The notes below the pieces were generated by a model that saw only the letters and a list, made by a program, of their open reading frames with translations, made no database searches and had not been told where the DNA came from. 64,000 nt of DNA from Ferrimonas kyonanensis DSM 18153. GTDB taxonomy: Bacteria; Pseudomonadota; Gammaproteobacteria; Enterobacterales; Shewanellaceae. The DNA is taken from assembly GCF_000425405.1 (NCBI RefSeq), contig NZ_AUDJ01000011.1, forward strand, positions 1 to 64,000, written 5' to 3'. The translations under genes and the position numbers were made by a program. This document shows positions 1 through 7,980 of the stretch, one piece after another (position 1 is the stretch's first letter; every line of letters starts with the position of its first letter).

Positions 1-10
1 TGGGTGATGA

Positions 11-88
11 GATGGACGCCCCTAAATTCGGCGTCAAATGCGCCAAACTGAGATTTGTACAAATCAGTTCACATTAGGAGCGTCCATC
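11..88. repeat. inverted repeat in the transposase leader
   Basis: gatggacgcccctaa at 11-25 and ttaggagcgtccatc at 74-88 are complementary at 14 of 15 positions and flank the short leader before the transposase start. The right arm overlaps the ribosome binding site (aggag, 76-80), so a transcript starting outside the element would fold over the start site. That the hairpin limits transposase translation is inference. Confidence 0.6.
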
Positions 89-1111
89 ATGAAAGCTAAC
101 ACAATCACCATCGATCTGGCTAAAAATGTGTTTCAATTGCTTGGTGTCGATAGCTCGGGCAATAAGCTGTTCTCCAAGCGATTGAATAGAGCAAAAATGA
201 TTGAATTCATGAGGCTGCAACCTGCTGCGTTTGTTGTCATTGAGGCTTGTTTTTCATCTCATTATTGGGGGCGTTTGTTTAATGAGATGGGGCACCAAAC
301 AGCCATTATTCCAGCTCAGCACGTTAAACCTTTCGTTCGTGGCAACAAGAATGATAAGAACGACTGCCTCGCGATCTACGAAGCCAGTCGGCGTCCAAAC
401 ATTCGGTTTGTGCCTATCAAATCAGAAGCGCAGCAAGAAGTGCTGGCACTGCACCGCATGCGGGAGCGCTTTATCGGTTGCCGAACCCAGTGTATCAATC
501 AAACTCGCTCCATCCTGTCTGAATTTGGCGTCACTATTCCCCAAAGCCACGCTCAATTTAAGATAGCGCTGGTTGATTACATGGGCGACAACACCATCCG
601 GCCCTCAGTGCGCCTATTGCTGAACACGGTCTACGATGAGCTGGAACAACTCAACCAACACTTAGCACTTATCGATAGCCTCATTCGCCAATACAACCAA
701 CAAAGCCCGGCAGCCAAACTCATGCAGAGCCTTCCAGGTGTTGGCCCAATCATTGCCTCAGCATTCTCTGCTGCTATCGATAAAGGTCAGGCCTTTCAGA
801 ACGCCAAAGAGCTTCCGGTTTGGTTGGGCCTAACCCCTAAACAGCATGCTTCGGGTGAGACAAACCAACTTGGGTCGATAACCAAGAGAGGCGATAGATA
901 CCTGAGAAAACAGCTTATTCACGGTGCGAGAACGGTGGTGTCACATGCTCACAAGAAGAACGATGACTTTAGTCGTTGGATTAACCGACTCGTCGAGCGA
1001 CGGGGCAAAAACAAAGCGGTTGTAGCAACGGCGCATCGGCTTGCTCGCCTGATGTGGATTCTGTTAGCCAAAGGGGAGGCCTATCAACCTCAGTACACGG
1101 CTTCAGCTTGA
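89..1111 (+). CDS. IS110/IS1111 family transposase (DEDD recombinase)
   Basis: This 340-residue recombinase moves the element through a circular intermediate without classical target duplication. The N-terminal RuvC-like domain shows the acidic set D9 (TITIDLAKN), E52 (VVIEACF) and D89/D92 (KNDKND). The C-terminal Transposase_20 domain has LPGVGPIIAS followed by the HASGETNQLGSITKRGD stretch, which holds the conserved serine of the family. ATG at 89 is preferred over the upstream in-frame codon because aggag lies eight bases before it and MKANTITIDLAKN is the usual type of N-terminus. Length is normal and the frame is intact, so the gene may be active. In this family the protein works with a bridge RNA; the candidate RNA lies directly downstream. 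Confidence 0.95.
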   Translation: MKANTITIDLAKNVFQLLGVDSSGNKLFSKRLNRAKMIEFMRLQPAAFVVIEACFSSHYWGRLFNEMGHQTAIIPAQHVKPFVRGNKNDKNDCLAIYEASRRPNIRFVPIKSEAQQEVLALHRMRERFIGCRTQCINQTRSILSEFGVTIPQSHAQFKIALVDYMGDNTIRPSVRLLLNTVYDELEQLNQHLALIDSLIRQYNQQSPAAKLMQSLPGVGPIIASAFSAAIDKGQAFQNAKELPVWLGLTPKQHASGETNQLGSITKRGDRYLRKQLIHGARTVVSHAHKKNDDFSRWINRLVERRGKNKAVVATAHRLARLMWILLAKGEAYQPQYTASA

Positions 1112-1400
1112 AGACGGTGGCGTACCAGTCATCGCCACCAGGGTAGCTCGGACAAGACAAGGGTCAACGAGCCCGGTTGGGTGTTTAGAGCCTCTGGTGG
1201 CCACTACCTGCTAACTTGGCGAAGATGAACAACGGTATACCCGGCCTACACTAAACCCGCTTGGGACATGGCTTTAAAAGCCGCATGGGTGAAACCAGTT
1301 TAGGGTGTGTTGGCTCGGAACTCATTTGGGGCGCTGCAAGGCAGTTAAGCCCGGATATATGTCAGAGTAGCGCAGTAAACTACTACAAAATCGACCAAAT
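1112..1400 (+). ncRNA. candidate bridge RNA of the IS1111-type element
   Basis: Two similar stem-internal-loop units are visible. The first has outer stems 1135-1141/1194-1200 and 1146-1149/1188-1191 and a cap hairpin 1161-1164/1171-1174. Its 5' loop strand holds aagaca (1154-1159), complementary to TGTCTT of the target; its 3' strand holds tgggtgt (1178-1184), identical to the target's left side. The second has outer pairs 1313-1316/1365-1368 and cap stems 1329-1332/1349-1352 and 1334-1337/1341-1344. Its 5' strand holds ctcat (1321-1325), complementary to the left end atgag (7-11); its 3' strand holds atatatg (1355-1361), identical to the right end (1491-1497). This matches the target-binding and donor-binding loops known for IS110 bridge RNAs. 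Transcript limits are guesses. Confidence 0.75.
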
Positions 1401-1497
1401 CATCGCATTGCGAGTCGGTAGGAGGTTAGAGCAAAGTACCGAGATTTACATCTTGGGGGCATTGCCTACGTTGACATCGCTGGGGCGCCCATATATG

Positions 1498-1705
1498 TCT
1501 TTATAAGGGATTCGACAAAACACACCGAATACGACGTCGACCTGACAGAACCAACCAATTTCCCCTCTTCGGAACTGATGCCTATCAATTCTGGTAAACG
1601 CTTTTAACCTGGGTGTCTTTATAAGGGATTGATAAGGGGTTGGGTGTCTGAATATGAGAGTCGTAAATAGGGGCTGGTAGTCTGGGTGTCTTGATATGAG
1701 GGATT
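1498..1705. repeat. short interspersed repeats around TGGGTGTCTT, target of the IS
   Basis: Copies start at 1610 (tgggtgtctttataaggg), 1641 (tgggtgtctgaatatgag) and 1683 (tgggtgtcttgatatgag); a further copy is split by the insertion sequence (1-6 plus 1498-1512). Common to them is TGGGTGTCT, then a short AT stretch, then a G-rich stretch. They lie between the element and the HAD phosphatase gene. They could be REP-like intergenic repeats, which are frequent IS110-family targets, but no paired palindrome was seen. Confidence 0.7.
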
Positions 1706-1769
1706 TGTCAGTGACAGGGGTGGGGTTGTGGCATAATGCCGGCCTTCGCTCACTTTTGCTGTACGCCAA

Positions 1770-2420
1770 ATGACATATCACGCTGCCATTTTCGACATGG
1801 ACGGCCTACTGCTGGACACCGAACGCCTGTGCATGCGCATCTTTCAACAGGCCTGTGACACCCAACAACTGCCGTTCCACCAAGACGTCTACCTGTCTAT
1901 CATTGGCCGCAACGCCGCGGGCATTGAACGCATCTTTCGACAGGCGTATGGCGAGGATCTCGACCGATTGCATGAAGAGTGGCGCTGCCGCTACCACGCC
2001 GTGGTGGAGCATCAGCCGATTCCGGTAAAACCCGGCGTGATTGACCTGCTGGAGTGGTTGCAATCCAATGGCATCGCTATGGCGGTCGCCACCTCGACGG
2101 CCAGAGAGGTAGCCAGAAAAAAACTGACGCTGGCAGGGCTAGACCGCTACTTTGACAGCCTGGCCACTGGGTGTGAAGTCAGCCAGGGCAAACCGGATCC
2201 GGAGATTTATCGGCTGGCCGCCAGCCGGCTCAATGTTGCCCCGACAGAGTGTCTGGCCTTTGAGGACTCCAACAATGGCGTCCACTCCGCCGTGGCGGCC
2301 GACATGATCACCTACCAGATCCCGGATCTCGTGGCCCCCAGCGATGAGGTACTGGCGTACGGCCACACCGTCCTGCCATCGATGGTTCAGGTACTCGATG
2401 ATTTGAAACGGCGTCAGTAA
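1770..2420 (+). CDS. HAD-superfamily phosphatase, beta-phosphoglucomutase-like
   Basis: This is a 216-residue soluble hydrolase of the HAD superfamily, subclass with a helical cap between motifs I and II. Motif I is FDMDGLLLDTE with nucleophile D9 and acid D11; motif II is the threonine/serine in VATSTA; motif III the lysine in GKPDPEIY; motif IV the acidic pair in FEDSNNGVHSA. Such proteins dephosphorylate sugar phosphates or nucleotides (the YcjU, YniC and GS1 type), and the substrate cannot be read from sequence. ATG at 1770 gives the usual N-terminus directly before motif I. It stands alone, convergent with the patatin gene, and the upstream region carries the repeats targeted by the insertion sequence. 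Confidence 0.9.
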   Translation: MTYHAAIFDMDGLLLDTERLCMRIFQQACDTQQLPFHQDVYLSIIGRNAAGIERIFRQAYGEDLDRLHEEWRCRYHAVVEHQPIPVKPGVIDLLEWLQSNGIAMAVATSTAREVARKKLTLAGLDRYFDSLATGCEVSQGKPDPEIYRLAASRLNVAPTECLAFEDSNNGVHSAVAADMITYQIPDLVAPSDEVLAYGHTVLPSMVQVLDDLKRRQ

Positions 2421-2528
2421 CTGCAGCACTGGCTGCGCCCATTGGGCCATTGCGGCTCACTCTCCAACGTAGCCAACCGCTGGCCAGTTCTGAGGCACGC
2501 CGAGTTAAGCGCTCGCCTCCCTGATGCG

Positions 2529-3461
2529 TTACGAGAAGCGCTGCACTTCGGCTTCGATCTGGTGCTGTATCCTCAGCACCGCTTCTTCACCGGCGGCAAT
2601 CGCCTCACCCGCCCGCTGAAATTCCATGGTGTTGATGTCGCCCACTCTGGGCATCACCAGGGCTTCCGGCGGATCCCCCATTAACCGTGCCCGCTTATGC
2701 CGCTGCTCGAGAATCTCCATCGACTGGTGCATTACCGCCAGCATGTTCGGCTGAGCGGTCGCGGCATTAGAGAAGCGGTCGGCAAACTCATTCACCAACT
2801 CCTTACCACTGGCCAGCAGGTCCATAAAACCGGTCGCCGACTCCTCAGGTTGTGGCTGCACCTGGCTGGCAACCTTGGTCAGGCGCACCGGCTCGGCCAC
2901 CGCCTGGCGGGCATCGCCGTGCAGGTCCACCGCAATCACCAGCTCCGCCCCCATGGCACGACAAGCCGATACCGGCACCGGGTTCACCACCGCCCCATCC
3001 ACTAACCAGCGCTCGCCAATCTGTTTAGGTTCCATCAGGCCGGGGATGGAACAGCTGGCACGGACAATGTCAGACAGCGAGCCACTGTCCAACCACACCT
3101 CTTGCCCGGTGTACAGATCCGTGGCCACCGCCACATAGGGTTTGTTCAGCTGATCGATGTCGATAATTCCCAGTGCATCACTGGCGGCTTTGAAGATCTT
3201 ATCTCCGGACACCAATCCGCCCCGGCGCCATGACAGGTCCAACAGCCCCACCACATCCCAGCTGGAAAACCCCCGTACCCACTGCTCCAGTTCATCCAGC
3301 TTGCCCGCCGCATACGCTGCGCCCACAAACGCCCCAATAGAGCAACCGGCAACATGAGTAGGAATGATGCCGATGCGATTCAACCCTCTCAGCACGCCAA
3401 TGTGCGCCCAACCTTTGGCAGCACCGCTGCCCAGAGCCACTCCAATTTTCACATTCGCCAT
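2529..3461 (-). CDS. patatin-like phospholipase, RssA type
   Basis: This 310-residue protein belongs to the bacterial patatin family, serine hydrolases with a Ser-Asp dyad that release fatty acids from lipids. The oxyanion glycine-rich motif GSGAAKGWAHIGVL is at residues 11-24, the nucleophile is S41 in GCSIGA, and the aspartate is in LVDGAVVNPVPV near residue 157. There is no signal peptide, so it is probably cytoplasmic or membrane-associated. The length matches RssA/YchK proteins. ATG at 3461 follows a cgggagatc ribosome binding site. It lies downstream of the two LuxR genes on the same strand but is separated from them by 127 bases, so cotranscription is uncertain. Confidence 0.88.
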   Translation of the reverse strand: MANVKIGVALGSGAAKGWAHIGVLRGLNRIGIIPTHVAGCSIGAFVGAAYAAGKLDELEQWVRGFSSWDVVGLLDLSWRRGGLVSGDKIFKAASDALGIIDIDQLNKPYVAVATDLYTGQEVWLDSGSLSDIVRASCSIPGLMEPKQIGERWLVDGAVVNPVPVSACRAMGAELVIAVDLHGDARQAVAEPVRLTKVASQVQPQPEESATGFMDLLASGKELVNEFADRFSNAATAQPNMLAVMHQSMEILEQRHKRARLMGDPPEALVMPRVGDINTMEFQRAGEAIAAGEEAVLRIQHQIEAEVQRFS

Positions 3462-3588
3462 AGGATCTCCCGATTACGACCAACGTCCCGAAATCGGCGG
3501 CGGTCGCGAATAGAATCGCATTACTGCTTGATATACAAAGAATACAGTCAGGGTTGAAAAGGAACAAGGAAGTTGCCGTGTCGGGACG

Positions 3589-4752
3589 TTACCGGGCAGG
3601 GATCAAATCCGGGTGACCGGCCAGGGTCAGCAGGGGGTCGTGCAAGCGCGCAATCAACTGCTGCTGGCTGTGAACATTGAATTTTCTCAACAGAGACTGA
3701 ATGTGAGTCCGCACCGTGGTTTCCGCCACAAAGCACTCATTGGCTATGGACCGGGCATCCAGCCCCCTGGCGACGTATTGCGCCACATCCAACTCCCGGG
3801 CCGACAACCCCATCTGCCGTTGCATCAGACTCAGGCTCAGGTGCTCAGCCTGGTGGTGGCTTCTTAACAGCAGCACCGCATTGAGGCTGGCATCCTCGAA
3901 GCTGTGGCTACTGACACACCAGGGGCGCACCAAGGCTTCCAGTGGCGAAGTACGGCTGCCCAGCATCAAGGGAGACAGTTGCGGCACGCTGTGCTCATCG
4001 ACAATGTTGCAGGCACGATACAAGGCCTGCTGCAGCGCCTGTTGCTGATTGTGGTCACTGAGCACCAGACGGCCACCGCTGATCTTGCCGCCGCCATTGG
4101 CCAGCAACAGGGTTTCGGCCTCGGCGTTAAAGGAGCGCACCCGGCCAGTGGCATCACACACCACCGCCCCCACCTTCATCTCATCGAGATGACGAAATGG
4201 GCCGGCACGACACTGCAGGTGGTAACGGCTCAACTCATCCAGTTGCAGCGTCTGAGTCAGGTGCGGCATCAACAGATCAAGTCGACGAACAAAATCGGTA
4301 TTGAATGGCGCCTTATCGGCTCCGCGGAAAAACGACAGCCGAAACACCTTATCACTGCCCGGCAAGCTGGCGTAGCCGCCGCACAGATGCAAGATACCGT
4401 GATCGGCATTGAAATCGTTATAGATTTCCGAATTCAGGTAGTTGTCGAAATCCACCACTTCCTGAATGGCGTAGAAGCGCCCCTCTTTCAATTCCCGGTT
4501 GACCATCAACGCTTCGGCCACCATGTCTTTATCGTGGTAGTAGTGGTTGTAATCGGCAATGCCTTCGAAGCCTACGTCGGCCAGACTGTCTGCCGCCAGC
4601 GTCTGCTTATCCACCAGCGTCACCCAACCGGCATCGGAACCGGCGTCCTGAAGAAAAGTCTCCAGCCAATACTGCCAATGCCCCCCGTGCACCACCCCTT
4701 GATAGAGGTTGATAATCAGGTCATTAACCTGATTGTCAGACAGCCTTGGCAT
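3589..4752 (-). CDS. LuxR-family transcriptional regulator A
   Basis: This 387-residue regulator ends in a LuxR/GerE helix-turn-helix: LSARELDVAQYVARGLDARSIANECFVAETTVRTHIQSLLRKF, given here in two parts as LSARELDVAQYVARGLDARS and the following recognition segment TTVRTHIQSLL. The roughly 300 residues before it show no receiver domain; a PAS-like segment around AVVCDATGRVRSFNAEAE is visible. ATG at 4752 is chosen because the upstream extension is only the shadow of the neighbouring gene. The start lies 17 bases inside the end of regulator B, which suggests translational coupling. Ligand and targets are unknown. The pair is divergent from the SulP transporter. Confidence 0.85.
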   Translation of the reverse strand: MPRLSDNQVNDLIINLYQGVVHGGHWQYWLETFLQDAGSDAGWVTLVDKQTLAADSLADVGFEGIADYNHYYHDKDMVAEALMVNRELKEGRFYAIQEVVDFDNYLNSEIYNDFNADHGILHLCGGYASLPGSDKVFRLSFFRGADKAPFNTDFVRRLDLLMPHLTQTLQLDELSRYHLQCRAGPFRHLDEMKVGAVVCDATGRVRSFNAEAETLLLANGGGKISGGRLVLSDHNQQQALQQALYRACNIVDEHSVPQLSPLMLGSRTSPLEALVRPWCVSSHSFEDASLNAVLLLRSHHQAEHLSLSLMQRQMGLSARELDVAQYVARGLDARSIANECFVAETTVRTHIQSLLRKFNVHSQQQLIARLHDPLLTLAGHPDLIPAR

Positions 4753-5764
4753 CGCTCTCCTCCCCGCTGTCTTTGTAGCGCCGCAGCGATGGGTACAGGC
4801 CGCTCCATTCCAAACCATTGAGGCCGCAATGCATCTTCACCATCAGGTGATTAAGGCTGCGACTGTCGGTTTTTTGAAGGATCTTTCTGATGTGACTGCG
4901 AACGGTGCTTTCACCGATGTAGAGACTCTCGGCAATCTGCTGCGCCAGCAAACCGTTAGCCAGCAGCACCGCCACAGCGGCCTCTTTTTTGGAAAGGTCG
5001 TACAATTTCTGAAAATAGTCCGCGGAAAAAGCCCGGCTTTGCCCCTGCACCCGAATCAGCATCAGGTGCGATCCCGGCGGGTCGAAGAATGGCCGTACCA
5101 AGACCTGATAACTGCGACCCCACAGCATCCTCGGTACCCAACAGGATTGATGGCTTTCCATTACACTGGTCAGGGCCGTCATCAGCGGCGACGGCAGCAT
5201 TGCCACAGAGTGGGCAGACTGACACCGAAGCAGTTCGGCCCCTAAGGGGTTACTGGCCAGCAGTTGACCACCATGGTCACACAGCAGTGCTGCGGTATGA
5301 TCCGCCGAGAGCAGAAACTGTTCCGGTTTGACGCTGGCGTGCAGCACACTGCCCCATTGCACCAGATGGGGCCGTAACAGGTCCATGGCGGGATGCTGCC
5401 ACAACATCGACTGTTCATCGGAACCCAGGCACAACCACAACCCGTAGGGGGTGTCCTGGCGGGCAAACCAGCCAAATCGTTGCTGCACCCGATCGTGGTC
5501 ACGCTCAGACATCAGCGCGGCCTTGAAGGCATTCAGATTATCCCGAGCATGGCCATCATCGTGGTCACAACTGATAACCACGTCGCGGCCATCGGCAACC
5601 CCCACCACCGCCAATTGCACGGCGTCGGCTTGCAATAGTGCCTGCAACTGCCTAATCCAGGCCAACCAGGGCTGTTCCTCGGTGCCCGCAACGTACAGCC
5701 GCTGTATCAGTGGATTGACAGATTCAATCACCACAATGATGCCTCCTTGACTCCCCTTTAACAT
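4736..5764 (-). CDS. LuxR-family transcriptional regulator B
   Basis: This 342-residue protein has the same build as its neighbour: a sensory part of about 260 residues without recognisable receiver motifs and a C-terminal LuxR helix-turn-helix (LSKKEAAVAVLLANG, then IGESTVRSHIRKILQKT). A PAS-like stretch AALLCDHGGQLLASNPLGAE parallels the corresponding stretch in regulator A, so the two are probably an old tandem duplication (inference). ATG at 5764 is preferred; the longer version would need a TTG at 5788. It is the first gene of a two-gene operon whose reading frames overlap by 17 bases. The promoter should lie in the AT-rich region shared with the divergent SulP gene. Confidence 0.83.
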   Translation of the reverse strand: MLKGSQGGIIVVIESVNPLIQRLYVAGTEEQPWLAWIRQLQALLQADAVQLAVVGVADGRDVVISCDHDDGHARDNLNAFKAALMSERDHDRVQQRFGWFARQDTPYGLWLCLGSDEQSMLWQHPAMDLLRPHLVQWGSVLHASVKPEQFLLSADHTAALLCDHGGQLLASNPLGAELLRCQSAHSVAMLPSPLMTALTSVMESHQSCWVPRMLWGRSYQVLVRPFFDPPGSHLMLIRVQGQSRAFSADYFQKLYDLSKKEAAVAVLLANGLLAQQIAESLYIGESTVRSHIRKILQKTDSRSLNHLMVKMHCGLNGLEWSGLYPSLRRYKDSGEESDAKAV

Positions 5765-6109
5765 GTTCGCAAACACCTGAAAAATCAACCGTTGCCGTCA
5801 AAAAAGTGTCACCAGGAATATTTCATCAATAAAGATAACGTTAATCCTCAGATTTAATGCCGAAACAGATATATCCACCAATAACCAATATTTCCCATAT
5901 TTTTCATAGGGATAATTACACAATCAAACCAATTATTATCCCAAAAGAAAGCGAATATTCTCGAGCAAACTTTGACATATAAAGCTTCATATTCCATACC
6001 TTCCCAAAAGCAACGAAAATGTAATTATTTTTGACTATCCTAGTCAATAATGTCAGACTGCGCGGCTTTTTAGTGTCCCATCAACCAACATACAGTGGTG
6101 AAATAAGCA
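5765..6109. other. AT-rich divergent promoter region between luxR-type genes and sulP
   Basis: These 345 bases are much richer in A and T than the flanking genes and contain no convincing reading frame. They must hold the promoters of the regulator pair (minus) and the SulP gene (plus). I could not single out a reliable operator or -35/-10 pair. Confidence 0.5.
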
Positions 6110-7669
6110 ATGTTTGAGCTTAGAAGTAATCCAGACGCATCGGCTCGGGCCGATATTCTGTCGGGATTAACCGTTGCCCTCGCGCTGGTGCCAGAGGCCG
6201 TTGCCTTTGCATTCGTCGCAGGAGTCGAACCCAAAGTCGGCCTCTACGCCGCCTTTATGGTCGGCCTGATCACCGCCCTCATCGGCGGCCGCCCAGGCAT
6301 GATCTCCGGCGCTACCGGCGCCCTGGCTGTGGTCATGGTCAGCTTGGTCGCAGAGCACGGCGTTCAGTACCTGTTCGCGACAGTGGTGTTGATGGGACTG
6401 ATTCAGATTGGCGCTGGTGCCTTTAAGCTGGGTAAATTCATTCGCCTGGTGCCCCATCCTGTTATGCTTGGTTTTGTGAATGGCCTGGCAATTGTGATCT
6501 TTATGGCACAATTGGGCCAGTTTAAGGTGGCCAATGCCGCCGGCGAAATGGTGTGGATGCAAGGCGAGCAACTGTACATCATGCTCGGTCTGATTGCCCT
6601 GACCATGGCCATCATCCGCTTCCTGCCCAAGCTGACCACCGCCGTGCCCTCCTCGCTGGCCGCCATCGCCACGGTGACGGCTCTGGTGCACTTTGTCGGC
6701 ATTGAAACCGGTACCGTCGTGGACTTCCTGCGCAACATGACCGGCGATGCCAATGCCAGCCTGTCTGGCACGCTGCCGGAGTTTGCCATCCCCATGGTGC
6801 CTTTCACCCTGGAAACTCTGTACATCATTCTGCCCTATGCCTTTATTCTGGCCGCCATCGGTCTGATTGAGTCGCTGCTGACCCTGACCCTGGTGGATGA
6901 ACTGACCCAGACCCGTGGTCAGGGAAATCGTGAGTGTGTCGGTCAAGGGGTTGCCAACATCGTCACCGGTTTCTTCGGCGGCATGGGTGGCTGCGCCATG
7001 ATTGGCCAGAGCATGATCAACATCAACTCCGGCGGCCGCTCGCGCCTGTCCGGTGTCACCGCCGCCCTGGCCCTGCTGGCCTTCATACTGTTTGCCAGCA
7101 GCCTTATCGAGATGGTGCCGCTGGCCGCCCTGGTGGGCGTGATGTTTATCGTGGTTCTGGGCACCTTTGAGTGGTCCAGTTTCCGCATCATGCGCAAAGT
7201 CCCCAAGTCCGATGCCTTTGTGATTGTGCTGGTGTCTGCGGTAACCGTGGCCACCGATCTGGCCATCGCGGTACTGGTGGGTGTGATCGTTTCGGCGCTG
7301 CGCTTTGCCTGGGAACACGCCACCCATATGGTCATCAGCAGTAAGGAAGATAAATTCGGCCGCAAGGTTTACCAGATCAATGGCCCGCTGTTTTTCGCCT
7401 CGACCTCCAGCTTTCTGGAGCAGTTCGATGCCAACAATGACCCTCAGGAGGTGATTGTGGACTTTGGCGAATCCCGAGTGTGCGATCACTCGGCACTGGA
7501 AGCCATCGATACTCTGGCAGAGCGCTACTTGAAACAGGGCAAGCACCTGCATCTGCGCCACCTGTCCGACGAATGCCGCAAACTGCTGCAAAAAGCCGGT
7601 AACCTGGTCGAAGTGAATGTCATCGAAGATCCCACCTACAAAGTGGCGGTCGACGAACTGGGAGGCTAA
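6110..7669 (+). CDS. SulP-family anion transporter with STAS domain
   Basis: This 519-residue inner-membrane protein belongs to the SulP/SLC26 family, which moves sulfate, bicarbonate, dicarboxylates or other anions, often with Na+ or H+. The N-terminus carries the family signature [20 protein letters not shown], followed by [21 protein letters not shown] and about ten more hydrophobic segments up to residue 400. The C-terminal STAS domain starts near residue 420 ([12 protein letters not shown]) and includes [19 protein letters not shown]. The substrate is not evident; short versions like this are often annotated as sulfate or bicarbonate transporters. ATG at 6110 gives the short cytoplasmic lead typical of the family. 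It is divergent from two LuxR regulators, which may control it. Confidence 0.92.
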   Translation: MFELRSNPDASARADILSGLTVALALVPEAVAFAFVAGVEPKVGLYAAFMVGLITALIGGRPGMISGATGALAVVMVSLVAEHGVQYLFATVVLMGLIQIGAGAFKLGKFIRLVPHPVMLGFVNGLAIVIFMAQLGQFKVANAAGEMVWMQGEQLYIMLGLIALTMAIIRFLPKLTTAVPSSLAAIATVTALVHFVGIETGTVVDFLRNMTGDANASLSGTLPEFAIPMVPFTLETLYIILPYAFILAAIGLIESLLTLTLVDELTQTRGQGNRECVGQGVANIVTGFFGGMGGCAMIGQSMININSGGRSRLSGVTAALALLAFILFASSLIEMVPLAALVGVMFIVVLGTFEWSSFRIMRKVPKSDAFVIVLVSAVTVATDLAIAVLVGVIVSALRFAWEHATHMVISSKEDKFGRKVYQINGPLFFASTSSFLEQFDANNDPQEVIVDFGESRVCDHSALEAIDTLAERYLKQGKHLHLRHLSDECRKLLQKAGNLVEVNVIEDPTYKVAVDELGG

Positions 7670-7980
7670 CGCCTCGCTGCTTCACCACAACGCCGTGGCC
7701 CTGCCGCGGCGTTGTCGTTTTCGGACCCCAACCGCCTTAGCCACACCAGGCTCTTCCCCTTGTCATGCCCCCCGCCTATGGGAATCATCGCCTTCAGCGA
7801 TCTGTGCCAAATAAATACAACAACGCCGTGGTCCTGCCACGGCGTTGTTGTCTTTGGCCCGTAACGCCGCATCCATTGCGGTAAACAGGCTAGCAACTGC
7901 TAGTCACGATGAAGAATCATCCGAGTGCAACGACAGTCCCCTGGAGACAGTAACGCCCCCAATCGGGGGCGTTGTCTTCG
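7670..7980. terminator. three GC-rich hairpins between sulP and the repeat lipoprotein gene
   Basis: Hairpin 1 (7687-7715) pairs acaacgccgtgg with ccgcggcgttgt and is followed by cgtttt, a fair terminator for sulP. Hairpin 2 (7817-7851) is a perfect 15-base-pair stem with loop tcctg and nearly repeats hairpin 1. Hairpin 3 (7952-7973) pairs aacgccccc with gggggcgtt and probably ends the minus-strand gene. No reading frame of note lies between them. Confidence 0.7.

Larger units (their letters stand above)
5..1497 (+). mobile_element. IS110-superfamily insertion sequence, IS1111-type, apparently near-complete
   Basis: The element holds one transposase gene and about 385 bases of noncoding DNA after it. 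Subterminal inverted repeats are visible: atggacgcccc at 12-22 and ggggcgcccat at 1482-1492, complementary at 10 of 11 positions and each five bases from the proposed ends. Joining the outside flanks (1-6 and 1498-1512) gives a 21-base string identical to an uninterrupted repeat at 1610-1630. The ends are therefore inferred as 5/7 and 1495/1497, with TG present at both junctions (5-6 and 1496-1497). Subterminal repeats and a long 3' noncoding end are typical of the IS1111 group. The exact crossover is uncertain by two bases, and the left flank is cut by the window edge. Confidence 0.85.

Noticed and set aside
1611-1705. CRISPR-like repeat array
   Set aside because: Repeats are degenerate, spacing is irregular, only three or four copies exist and no cas gene is nearby.
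1446-1781. Minus-strand frame across the repeat region before the HAD gene
   Set aside because: It covers the insertion-sequence end and repeats, and its sequence shows repeated RHPDYQ-like segments caused by the DNA repeats only.
6167-7591. Long open frame of 474 codons on the minus strand opposite the SulP gene
   Set aside because: It mirrors a GC-rich coding gene, has a His/Gln/Gly-rich composition typical of antisense frames and no recognisable domain.
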